From an uncultured Oscillospiraceae bacterium (GTDB lineage: Bacteria; Bacillota; Clostridia; Oscillospirales; Acutalibacteraceae): a stretch of DNA of 6,624 bases. The stretch covers positions 1 through 6,624 of the forward strand of contig URRG01000133.1 of assembly GCA_900550095.1 (NCBI GenBank), given 5' to 3'. The position numbers and the translations under genes were made by a program. Below the pieces are notes generated by a model. It worked only from the letters and a program-made list of their open reading frames with translations. It was not told the origin of the DNA and made no database searches. The first letter of the stretch is position 1. Each line of letters starts with the position of its first letter. Positions 1 through 5,774 of this stretch are shown piece by piece.

Positions 1-295
1 GGTGAGGACCGCCCATTTCATCAACTTCATCAGGGATGTTATAATCCCCGATGGGGTCAGGCTGCTCCTCTACAACAGGATTGGGATAGTCGCCATCCTC
101 GATCATGGCATCCAGTAAAAACGCCAGCCCGTTCCAGGGAATGTAGGTATAGCCTTCATCAAAGAAAAATGAAATGCCATCTTCACCATGCAACCGGGTA
201 CGATAGAGAAAATCGCCCTGATATTCACGGTCGCCGTAGGGAGTAAAGAGAGCCGCAATCTGCCGCCCTTTGTCTGACCAGTCAGGATTGAGCGG
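1..295 (-). pseudogene. Mobile-element large polyvalent-type protein, fragment
   Basis: The minus strand reads open from about 295 to the window edge. It gives a coherent acidic/aromatic protein segment with the stretches PPLNPDWSDKGRQIA, PYGDREYQGDFLYRTRLHG and YIPWNGLAFLLDAMIEDG. This style of sequence is familiar from proteins with LPD/DUF domains on clostridial conjugative and integrative elements, where such domains sit in long multidomain proteins. I cannot assign the exact domain, and no enzymatic function is known to me. The fragment has no start: the frame stays open past 300 only as antisense of the neighbouring isomerase gene, has no in-frame ATG there, and meets a stop at 377-379. 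The N-terminal part was therefore lost at the junction near 290-305. The C-terminus continues beyond base 1. Confidence 0.55.
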
Positions 296-305
296 CGGTT
301 CTTTT
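290..305. other. Recombination junction joining two broken genes
   Basis: Left of this point the coding signal is on the minus strand (LPD-type protein). Right of it the coding signal is on the plus strand (isomerase). Both proteins lose their N-terminal portions here. The exact breakpoint cannot be set from one sequence. The conserved-looking PPLNPDW of the left gene (minus strand) ends near 295, and family-like isomerase sequence begins near 305. No inverted repeat or target duplication typical of an insertion sequence end is visible. Confidence 0.55.
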
Positions 306-743
306 GCAGCGGGGAAGGGAATCGTTCTCACCCTGGAGGATTTCGACGGATATACGGCGCCTTTTTCCGGAATATATCAGCTTTTATGGTTTATGGAGAA
401 CACCCCCGGCCTTCACTATACGCTGGATACGGGAAATTTCGTATACAGCGATGAAAATGTTCTGGATGCCTTTGGCGTTCTCCAGAGATATATCGCGCAT
501 GTCCACTGCAAGGACAGGGCCCCGGATCCAAAGGCTCCTAGGGGCGTATACAGCAGAGGGCTTCTTCCCGCCCCTGTTGGGAAGGGATATCTGCCCATGG
601 GAGAAGTGCTGCAAAGGCTCCTGGACATGGGGTACGGCGGCTTTTTGGCGGCGGAGCATTTCGGCGCAACGGATCAGATGGAATATATACGGGAATCCGC
701 CCGCTTCTTATCAGACTGGCTGCACACCCATGCCTGCGGATAA
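296..743 (+). pseudogene. Sugar-phosphate isomerase/epimerase, 3' half (xylose isomerase-like TIM barrel)
   Basis: The plus frame ending with TAA at 741-743 encodes the C-terminal half of a xylose isomerase-like TIM-barrel protein (AP endonuclease 2/IolE-type superfamily). These enzymes use a divalent metal to isomerise or epimerise sugars. The fragment keeps the usual ligand positions: Glu in LTLEDFD (codon at about 336), Asp in LDTGNF, His in AHVHCKD and Glu in AAEHFG. Family members are about 270-300 aa, so roughly the first half of the barrel is missing. The frame can be extended to a TTG at 270, but that part is antisense to the upstream LPD-type gene, has no ribosome binding site and does not look like the family. 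It is therefore a 5'-truncated relic, not an intact gene. The sugar substrate cannot be told. Confidence 0.75.
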
Positions 744-784
744 AGTCTCTTTTTTGGGGGCGGCGCACAGCGTTATATGTCATA

Positions 785-828
785 GAAAGCCCTGTATGCT
801 GTGCTGCGGTACAGCATACAGGGCTTTC
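785..828. terminator. 18-bp perfect hairpin downstream of isomerase relic
   Basis: The arms 785-802 (GAAAGCCCTGTATGCTGT) and 811-828 are exact reverse complements around an 8-nt loop (GCTGCGGT). The position, 42 bp after the isomerase stop, fits a transcription terminator. The arm ends are A- and T-rich (GAAAG/CTTTC), but there is no real T tract after the stem. A strong mRNA-end hairpin or a dispersed palindromic repeat is therefore equally possible. Confidence 0.5.
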
Positions 829-1028
829 CAGCTGTCTGGACTGGGCGTTCGCATAGAAAATAGTCGGCTATGCGCCGCGGGGACGGAAAAAGAAGGCGGA
901 ACCGCTTGCTTCAGTTCTATAGAGCCTGTTCCCGCCGGCAGAAATGAAGATCGGTCTTTTACAAGGATTTTCCATATGGGACTGCAATCATTTCGAAAGC
1001 GGGAGAGGGGCTGAGCGGGAAAGCGAAG

Positions 1029-1061
1029 AAAAAGACATGTAGAAAAACGTATTGTCTTTTT
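1029..1061. repeat. Inverted repeat, possible weak bidirectional terminator
   Basis: AAAAAGACA at 1029-1037 and TGTCTTTTT at 1053-1061 are perfect complements around a 15-nt loop. The A/T runs at the outer ends would give a T tract in either direction, as in a bidirectional terminator. The stem has few G/C pairs, so it would be weak. It separates the left region from the promoter of the defence locus. Confidence 0.35.
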
Positions 1062-1150
1062 GGATTATTGCAAAAACCTACCTGCTGTCAAAGCCGAATC
1101 TTTTAAAAGGCGTACCGGTATCGGAAGTATCCAAAAAAAGAAAGATGTTG

Positions 1151-1159
1151 TGATATAAT
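1151..1159 (+). promoter_or_regulatory. Extended -10 promoter of the zinc-ribbon/STAND operon
   Basis: TGATATAAT contains a perfect TATAAT (1154-1159) preceded by the TGn extended -10 motif. The hexamer 17 bp upstream (CCAAAA, 1131-1136) is not a good -35, which an extended -10 can tolerate. The expected start of transcription is near 1166, about 25 nt before the zinc-ribbon ORF. It would serve both that ORF and the overlapping STAND gene. Confidence 0.5.
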
Positions 1160-1189
1160 AAGGAATATGAAAAAGAGAACAGAAGAGAT

Positions 1190-1351
1190 ATGGAAAAGTG
1201 CCCGAAATGTGGAAAGACAGAAAACCAGATAAAGGCAGGGTGCAATGGATCAGGAAACCAACGCTGCAAGTGTAAGAAGTGCGGCATCTATTATATACTT
1301 TTAAAATATGCCGTACAATATAGATCGACTGAAGGTGGCTGCATATGCTGA
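1190..1351 (+). CDS. Zinc-ribbon micro-ORF, IS1-like transposase N-terminal remnant
   Basis: This ATG-to-TGA frame encodes 53 aa. Residues 4-31 form a treble-cysteine zinc ribbon, CPKCGKTENQ...CKCKKCG, with likely ligands C4, C7, C28 and C31. This closely resembles the N-terminal DNA-binding zinc finger of IS1-family (InsA-like) transposases in Clostridia and archaea. In those proteins the ribbon is followed by a helix-turn-helix and more protein. Here family likeness stops at about residue 37 (near base 1300), and an unrelated 16-residue tail leads to the stop. The TGA overlaps the start of the STAND gene by 7 bp in another frame, so its ribosomes could hand over to that gene. It may be just an insertion-sequence relic that lends a promoter, or a small zinc protein kept as a leader. 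The ribosome site (AGAAGAGAT before ATG) is mediocre. Confidence 0.55.
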   Translation: MEKCPKCGKTENQIKAGCNGSGNQRCKCKKCGIYYILLKYAVQYRSTEGGCIC

Positions 1352-3816
1352 ATTTTATTGCATTGGAACCCAGGGAATTCGCGGAATTGTCTCGGGATAT
1401 CCTGCAGAAAATTGTCAAAAAGAGGCTGTATCTGGCGGACGGCCCGTATGATGAAGGCATGGATTTTACAGATAGCTTTCAGCACCCATGCATTGTAGGG
1501 CAGGCCAAGCGGTATATGTTCACTCCCGTTGGTCAACTGATGCGCCAGTTAGAAAAGGAAAAGGCGCATATAGAAAAAGTGCGGCCCGAGGCCTACTATT
1601 TGTTTATATCCAAAAATCTTACGAGAAAATGCCAGGAAAAAATCATTAGCTTGTTTCGGCCGTTTACAGGATTCGGCTTCGGTCATATATTTACGTTGGC
1701 CGAAATAGATGAACTGCTTCAAAAAGAAGAATATCGGGATGTCCTTGAAAAATACCCGAAGCTTTGGAATTTTTCCATAGAAATCCTCAGCAAAGCCCTT
1801 TACAAACATATTGATTTTGATACGAGAGAAATACTCTTGAACATCCAGTCGTTCAGCGAATTTGTTCCTACTGAAAGCTATTGCGAGTGTATGGAACTGC
1901 TGGAACGTGAACATGCGGTCCTTCTGCAAGGAGCTCCAGGCACGGGCAAAACCGTTATTTCCCGTCGGGTTGCTCTGGAGTTTGCACAGCGGGGATATCG
2001 GGTACACTACACGACGGACGGTAAATTGTGCGATATGAAGGCCGTCCTTACACAGGACGATACGCCTGAACTGATCCTGCTGGACGATTTTCTCGGTCAA
2101 CTGTATGTTACGATGGATCCGGGCAGAGCAGGCGAACTGGAGACGCTTCTGCAATTCGTACGGCGAAGCAAAAATAAATGGATTCTTTTGAATTCTCGTA
2201 TTACGATTCTGCAGGAAGCTCAGCGAAATATCCCTCTCTTTTCCAAAATCCTGTCAACTGTCAAAAAGATCCGGGTGGATGATCTGTCGGAGTACGAGAA
2301 GGCACGGATTCTCCAAAATCATTTGTTGAAGCAGTGTGCCGACAGGCCGGAGTTTTACCGGTATGTTGCCTCTGAAAAAAGGTATTGGGATATTATCCGC
2401 CACAAGAATTTCAATCCCCGGATTATTGGAATGATGGATACCGACAGCTGCAAAGGAGCGAAAGAATTTTATGAAAGGCTGATGGATTCCCTCAATGATC
2501 CGGCGGCTATTTGGAAGCAGGAGTTTGAACAGAATCTTCGTTCTGAAGATCGTATTCTATTGACTACCTTATATTCATTGACGAATACGGAGATAGAATA
2601 TTCTGTATTAGAGGCATGTTATATTGCACGAATCAAAAATATGCCGGAAATCGATAAAACAGTCGATCAGATAGAAAACGTATTAAATCGGTTGAACCGT
2701 TCCATGATTTGCCAAACTCTGGGTACAACACGGAAGATTTCTGTTTTGAATCCCTCTGTCAACGATTTTCTCTCTCAGTATATCCGCCGCCATCGGCTGG
2801 AGCGGGAAGCTGTTCCCGCTTCTGCAGTTTATTTTGAGCAAATCTATAAGGTGTTTCAAGAGAACTATTTTCAGGATATCCTAGAGTCTCCAGAATTGCT
2901 TGGATTGATAGAACAAAAATTTCAAGACCACTCTCTTTTGAATCTGCAGTTTGAAGAGGAGGGAAGTTTAGGAAATATTCTGCTCTATTTATGTATTATA
3001 CGGCAGCCTTTGATGGATGACGCATATCGAGACCGGCTGCTTGAATTGTTTCGAAAAAGGGTTCTCAGCCTCTATCATCCGTTTATAATCGACAGCTGTC
3101 TGCGGTGTATTGTACCGTTGTTTTCGGAGCCTCTGTTTTCGTATTACCAGATAGAACGCCAGCTGGCGGACAATGCTTTTGTAGAAGGCATGATGCAGAC
3201 GGCCCGTCGTTCCAGCGAGTTGCTTCAGGTGCTGTCTCTTATGTGGTCCGTATTATCTTCTCCTTCGCCGAAATATACGTATGATGTAGCGTTCTTCAAG
3301 CAAAAGGCTGCGGAGTATGTGGAAAACCGCATGCTCAGTGAGATAGGGAATTTTGAAGTGTTTTTCTGTGAGCGGTATAATCGATCCCAGTTTGACCTCT
3401 TAGTTCAGAAAATCCCGGAGGATATGCCTGTGGATGAGATCATAGACTATTGTGAATATGAGCTGAGTACATTTTTGGAAGACGATCTTACAAATCAATT
3501 TGTAGAATATGTTGTTTGCAGTATCCAAGAAACATTGGAAACCCAGCCGTGGTTCGAAGGAAAAACCGGCGTAGACCAGGATGTCGTATTGATTGATCAG
3601 AATATTTGGCGGAAAGCGGAGATCATGATCGACAATACTATGTATGATTTGCTGCCGGAAGAGGTCTATGAGGAGTATACTGCGCAGCAGCGGGAGAGCC
3701 GTTACAATCATTTCTTGGAACGCGACAGCATGGAAGATCGAAACAATGACAGAGAGAAACTGAAAGTCCGGATATGTTCCCTGTTTGAGGAGAAACCTTT
3801 CTTTCAAAGCTTTTAG
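1345..3816 (+). CDS. Mrr-type nuclease-nSTAND3 NTPase, candidate antiphage STAND protein
   Basis: An 823-aa protein in three parts. Residues about 10-60 look like an Mrr/PD-(D/E)xK nuclease: helix EFAELSRDILQ, then DEGMDF with D40, 13 residues later the Q53-A-K55 core in QAKRY, followed by VGQLMRQLE. Residues about 190-480 match the nSTAND3 NTPase class: Walker A GAPGTGKT (196-203), Walker B LILLDDFLGQ (D247, D248), the NSR motif in LLNSRITILQEAQ (283-285), LSEYEKARILQNHL, NFNPRIIG (355-362) and, at the end of the winged-helix part, LNPSVNDFL (468-476). Residues about 490-823 are helical with no repeat I can name and would be the sensor. Known STAND defence proteins (Avs) recognise a phage protein with the C-terminus, oligomerise through the NTPase and unleash an N-terminal nuclease; the same logic is inferred here. 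The start at 1345 has a good site (GAAGGTGG) and makes the nuclease domain complete. No partner gene follows. Domain calls are strong; the antiphage role is inference. Confidence 0.85.
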   Translation: MLNFIALEPREFAELSRDILQKIVKKRLYLADGPYDEGMDFTDSFQHPCIVGQAKRYMFTPVGQLMRQLEKEKAHIEKVRPEAYYLFISKNLTRKCQEKIISLFRPFTGFGFGHIFTLAEIDELLQKEEYRDVLEKYPKLWNFSIEILSKALYKHIDFDTREILLNIQSFSEFVPTESYCECMELLEREHAVLLQGAPGTGKTVISRRVALEFAQRGYRVHYTTDGKLCDMKAVLTQDDTPELILLDDFLGQLYVTMDPGRAGELETLLQFVRRSKNKWILLNSRITILQEAQRNIPLFSKILSTVKKIRVDDLSEYEKARILQNHLLKQCADRPEFYRYVASEKRYWDIIRHKNFNPRIIGMMDTDSCKGAKEFYERLMDSLNDPAAIWKQEFEQNLRSEDRILLTTLYSLTNTEIEYSVLEACYIARIKNMPEIDKTVDQIENVLNRLNRSMICQTLGTTRKISVLNPSVNDFLSQYIRRHRLEREAVPASAVYFEQIYKVFQENYFQDILESPELLGLIEQKFQDHSLLNLQFEEEGSLGNILLYLCIIRQPLMDDAYRDRLLELFRKRVLSLYHPFIIDSCLRCIVPLFSEPLFSYYQIERQLADNAFVEGMMQTARRSSELLQVLSLMWSVLSSPSPKYTYDVAFFKQKAAEYVENRMLSEIGNFEVFFCERYNRSQFDLLVQKIPEDMPVDEIIDYCEYELSTFLEDDLTNQFVEYVVCSIQETLETQPWFEGKTGVDQDVVLIDQNIWRKAEIMIDNTMYDLLPEEVYEEYTAQQRESRYNHFLERDSMEDRNNDREKLKVRICSLFEEKPFFQSF

Positions 3817-3899
3817 TGGTTGGATAGATGACTTTTTCGCCGTCTGCAGCGGTTGAAAATTCAGCTCGTACGGGGTGAATTGTATTTGCTGCAATCAAC

Positions 3900-3920
3900 C
3901 CCACGCATTGAACGCGTGGG
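3900..3920. repeat. GC-rich hairpin, possibly an IS200/IS605-type end
   Basis: CCCACGC (3900-3906) and GCGTGGG (3914-3920) are perfect complements around the 7-nt loop ATTGAAC. Short hairpins of this CCCACG...CGTGGG type are common at the right end of IS200/IS605 (TnpB) elements. No TnpB gene is recognisable here. It could also act as the mRNA-end hairpin of the STAND gene 84 bp upstream, though no T tract follows. Confidence 0.3.
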
Positions 3921-3964
3921 CTGCACGGCTGCATGGGCCCTGTTATATCCCCCTGCTGCAACTT

Positions 3965-3984
3965 CTAAAAGAGTGTACTTTTAG
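3965..3984. repeat. Small AT-rich inverted repeat
   Basis: CTAAAAG (3965-3971) and CTTTTAG (3978-3984) pair perfectly around a 6-nt loop. GC-rich CCCTGC and GCAGGG lie just outside and could lengthen the stem with bulges. Function unknown. Confidence 0.25.
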
Positions 3985-4077
3985 GGCAGGGCTCCTATGG
4001 GGCACACTGTCCGTCACATTTTAAGGTTCGTTATTCTGCATTGCCTGTACTTGCGCAATTTGTTTTGGCAGGAACTT

Positions 4078-4134
4078 GCCGCCCCCTTTGCAAATCTCTT
4101 TTTCTTTATTCGTTGATGCTGGGAGGGGGGCGGC
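4078..4134. repeat. 9-bp GC-rich inverted repeat with 39-nt spacer
   Basis: GCCGCCCCC (4078-4086) and GGGGGCGGC (4126-4134) are exact complements enclosing a T-rich spacer. It would fold as a long-loop hairpin in RNA of either strand. No function is evident. Confidence 0.3.
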
Positions 4135-4203
4135 GTCAATGCCTTTTATTGAGTTGCTGGTTCGACTGCCGGATGTATCTTGCTTTTTTGATGGCGTAAA
4201 GAA

Positions 4204-4231
4204 AAAGAGACATGCATTTGCATGTCTCTTT
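4204..4231 (+). terminator. Hairpin terminator, likely bidirectional
   Basis: AAAGAGACATGC (4204-4215) and GCATGTCTCTTT (4220-4231) form a perfect 12-bp stem around ATTT. T-rich sequence ends the stem on the plus strand, and a run of A (4202-4206) gives T residues on the minus strand. It can stop transcripts coming from the STAND gene and, on the minus strand, any read-through past the tRNA terminator. Confidence 0.65.
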
Positions 4232-4291
4232 CTGTTTGACCGTTACGAAACAGCTCTCTGCCATAAGCGCGGGCACAGAACTTCAAAATAG

Positions 4292-4325
4292 AAAAACCTG
4301 CGGCCGCGAATTGCTGACCGCAGGT
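4292..4325 (-). terminator. tRNA-Ser terminator
   Basis: On the minus strand ACCTGCGG (4325-4318) pairs with CCGCAGGT (4303-4296) and is followed by a run of T (the A run at 4292-4296 on the plus strand). It lies 1 bp after the encoded CCA of the tRNA-Ser fragment. It is therefore the natural terminator of that tRNA gene and marks the original chromosomal side of the integration site. Confidence 0.75.
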
Positions 4326-4326
4326 C

Positions 4327-4390
4327 TGGCGGAGAAAGAGGGATTTGAACCCTCGCGCCGGTTACCCGACCTACTCCCTTAGCAGGGGAA
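4327..4390 (-). tRNA. tRNA-Ser(GCU) 3' fragment, attachment-site core
   Basis: Read on the minus strand, this is the last two thirds of a tRNA-Ser. It holds the anticodon arm (stem TTCCC/GGGAG, loop with GCT at 4383-4381), a long class II variable arm, T arm GAGGG-TTCAAAT-CCCTC (4354-4338), 3' acceptor strand TTTCTCC (4337-4331), discriminator G and encoded CCA (4329-4327). The 5' acceptor strand and D arm are missing: beyond 4390 the sequence is AT-rich and unrelated. A tRNA cut at the anticodon stem, next to a tyrosine integrase gene, is the usual sign of an attachment site at the end of an integrated element. The chromosome lies to the left (terminator side) and the element to the right, so the reconstituted tRNA should lie at the other end of the element, outside the window. 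Confidence 0.85.
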
Positions 4391-4391
4391 T

Positions 4392-4460
4392 AAAAAATAT
4401 AGAAATCAAGCTAAAAAAATTACAAAAAGGTGTAGTAGAAGTGTAATAGCTATATTTTTT
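4392..4460. repeat. 11-bp inverted repeat between att core and integrase stop
   Basis: AAAAAATATAG (4392-4402) and CTATATTTTTT (4450-4460) are perfect complements; the right copy includes the integrase stop codon. The spacer also holds two close copies of GTGTARTA (4430-4437 and 4441-4448). On the minus strand a weaker hairpin in the spacer (ATTACA...TGTAAT, then T residues) could end the integrase mRNA. Integrase arm-binding sites are another explanation. Which applies cannot be decided here. Confidence 0.35.
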
Positions 4461-5562
4461 CGGCTGCGGCTATCAACTCTTTTGTGGGCGTATGGATGTA
4501 ATTTTTGTATGCCACATTGATATCTGCATGACCGCCCGCTTCTGCAATCAGAGCCGGAGGAACCCCCGCAGCTGCCATTCTTGTGAACCAGGTATGACGG
4601 CAGCAATGAGGATTCAACCGCCTCAGCTTCAGCCGGTCTATGGTATCCCAATATGCTTTATACCAGTTATCCTCATTCATCTCCAGCAGTTTTTTTCGCT
4701 TGCCCTGCATAAGGGCTTGCACCACCGGAAGTATTTTAGAGCCCAATGGAATTACTCTGTCCCGGCCTGCAGCGGATTTGATGCCGCCCCTTATATACTG
4801 TTCTTTCGGGTAGATATCCTCCAGCTTGACACGGGCCAGCTCCCCGTACCGCATGCCCGTGTATACCAGGATCAGGATGTAACCCGTGAAAGCATTGCCT
4901 TCCTGGTAATCTTTCCAGAAAAGGGCAATCTCTTCCTCTATGAAGCTGTCCTTCTTCGCCTTCTTCAGGGCGGGAAGATCCAGATTTTCCGTTTTGTTAT
5001 AGGTAACGTATTCCCGTTTTTTGGCAAGCTCATAGAGATGAGAGAGCATTACTTTCATATCCCGGGCGGGATAATAGGTCTGTACCGCGCTGTCTATGAC
5101 ATCCTGCATCTCTTCCACGGTTAGGCTGTCTATGGCGCGGCGGGCTAAGGGCTTCAGCCGGTTCCAGGCGTATTCCAGCTTGTCCTGCTGAGAATGGGAG
5201 AGGCTTATATAATCTGTGGTCTTGGTGTATATGTCATATAGCTCCTGCAGGGTGATCTCCCGCTTTTGCGGTTTTTCCCTGCGCAGCTCCGGCAGAGCGG
5301 CCACTGCATCCGACTTCCGGGCGCATGTTTTTGTGGCCAGTTTACGGCCCATTTTCCCGTTTTCCTTACGGAAGTACTCCAGTACCACAACCGCCTTGTA
5401 TTTTCCATTGGGCAGCTTTATGACCGTCCCTGTGCCGTTCCCTCTTTGCTTTGGACGGCGCGGGGGAGGGGGCTTCTGGGAAGCCCCGCAGATATTACAG
5501 AACGACGACCCCTCTGGAATCTCTTTGCCGCATTTTCTGCACAGCACAGGTTTCACCTCCAT
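4450..5562 (-). CDS. Tyrosine integrase with N-terminal zinc ribbon
   Basis: A 370-aa phage/ICE-type site-specific recombinase from MEVKP to AAEKI. Residues 8-26 form a zinc ribbon, CRKCGKEIP...FCNICG (C8, C11, C23, C26). A Pro-rich linker leads to an arm-binding domain (about 42-95: GTGTVIKLPNGKYKAVV), a SAM-like core-binding domain (about 103-190) and the catalytic domain. Catalytic residues are in place: R238 in TGMRYGEL, K262 in IKSAAGRDRV, H319 and R322 in HCCRHTW, H345 in GGH and the nucleophile Y355 in KNYIHT. The frame is open further upstream to an ATG at 5655. The start at 5562 is preferred because it begins just before the zinc ribbon, has AGG 4 nt upstream, and leaves the dyad at 5602-5626 outside the gene. 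The gene ends 60 bp from the tRNA-Ser core, its probable integration site. It looks intact. Confidence 0.9.
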   Translation of the reverse strand: MEVKPVLCRKCGKEIPEGSSFCNICGASQKPPPPRRPKQRGNGTGTVIKLPNGKYKAVVVLEYFRKENGKMGRKLATKTCARKSDAVAALPELRREKPQKREITLQELYDIYTKTTDYISLSHSQQDKLEYAWNRLKPLARRAIDSLTVEEMQDVIDSAVQTYYPARDMKVMLSHLYELAKKREYVTYNKTENLDLPALKKAKKDSFIEEEIALFWKDYQEGNAFTGYILILVYTGMRYGELARVKLEDIYPKEQYIRGGIKSAAGRDRVIPLGSKILPVVQALMQGKRKKLLEMNEDNWYKAYWDTIDRLKLRRLNPHCCRHTWFTRMAAAGVPPALIAEAGGHADINVAYKNYIHTPTKELIAAAEKI

Positions 5563-5601
5563 TTTTCCTATCGGTTGCCGCCGGTAGGAATTTTTTATGA
5601 T

Positions 5602-5626
5602 TGAATTCGTCACAATGACGAATTCA
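5602..5626. promoter_or_regulatory. Operator-like dyad upstream of the integrase
   Basis: TGAATTCGTCA (5602-5612) and TGACGAATTCA (5616-5626) are perfect 11-bp arms around CAA. The dyad lies 40 bp upstream of the chosen integrase start, in the gap between the divergent integrase and antirepressor genes. A consensus -35 (TTGACA on the minus strand, 5639-5634) adjoins it, so a bound repressor would cover the integrase promoter; no good -10 is seen. Size and symmetry fit a dimeric phage-type repressor. Its protein is not in the window. Confidence 0.5.
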
Positions 5627-5729
5627 GAAAAGTTGTCAAAAACTTTATAAAACATTGTAGAGTTTCCATCTGCAGATTACCATGCACATTCGAGAATCCG
5701 CATATGGAAAACCTTGTGATTTCTGCCGC

Positions 5730-5774
5730 TATACAAATGTTTTTGATCGTTTTATGATGTAACCGTAACGTTAC
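5730..5774 (+). promoter_or_regulatory. Promoter and palindrome ahead of the antirepressor leader
   Basis: TATACA (5730-5735), a 17-bp spacer and TATGAT (5753-5758) match the -35 at 4 of 6 and the -10 at 5 of 6 positions. The transcript would start near 5765. There a perfect 10-bp palindrome, GTAACGTTAC (5765-5774), overlaps the start point and could be a repressor site. The promoter would make the structured leader and the antirepressor mRNA as one RNA. Confidence 0.4.

Larger units (their letters stand above)
744..1150. other. Gene-free stretch between isomerase relic and defence locus
   Basis: No reading frame here has a ribosome binding site together with a recognisable protein. The plus frame that stays open to 1014 and the minus frames look like chance frames. 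The stretch holds the 785-828 hairpin, a smaller 7-bp hairpin (CGCATAG at 850-856 with CTATGCG at 868-874) and an A/T-flanked inverted repeat at 1029-1061. Downstream of about 1060 it becomes more AT-rich and leads into the promoter at 1151-1159. Confidence 0.5.
3817..4291. other. Hairpin-rich stretch without a supported gene
   Basis: Between the STAND gene and the tRNA terminator I see no gene with a start, ribosome site and recognisable product. The stretch contains four inverted repeats (3900-3920, 3965-3984, 4078-4134, 4204-4231). One minus-strand frame that stops at 4021-4023 reads plausibly (for example GGGKFLPKQIAQVQAMQNNE), but it lacks a start codon and runs through the 4204-4231 terminator. 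It is at best a relic. A plus frame at 4076-4291 has no ribosome site and also crosses that terminator. Confidence 0.45.

Noticed and set aside
304..1014. Long plus-strand frame overlapping the isomerase relic
   Set aside because: It is a shifted frame of the real isomerase sequence and then runs on into the hairpin and the gene-free stretch. Its composition (many Arg, Cys, Trp) is typical of a chance frame.
1549..2154. Minus-strand open frames inside the STAND gene
   Set aside because: They are antisense shadows of a gene with clear domain motifs and lack ribosome sites.
4021..4240. Minus-strand frame ending at 4021 with plausible residues (GGGKFLPKQIAQVQAMQ)
   Set aside because: No ATG, GTG or TTG start with a ribosome site is seen, and it reads through a strong hairpin. 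At most a relic, so not listed as a gene.
4076..4291. Plus-strand 71-codon open frame
   Set aside because: It has no ribosome binding site, runs through the 4204-4231 terminator and shows no recognisable protein features.
3816..4326. CRISPR array or reverse-transcriptase/retron signals
   Set aside because: The hairpins here are all different in sequence and spacing. No repeated unit and no YxDD-type protein is present.
5562..5655. Integrase start at the upstream ATG (5655)
   Set aside because: The extra 31 residues cover the operator-like dyad and do not look like integrase; the 5562 start sits right before the zinc ribbon.
5663..5710. TTTCCAT / ATGGAAA inverted repeat in the control region
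   Set aside because: The 7-bp arms are 34 bp apart and could easily arise by chance; there is no further support.
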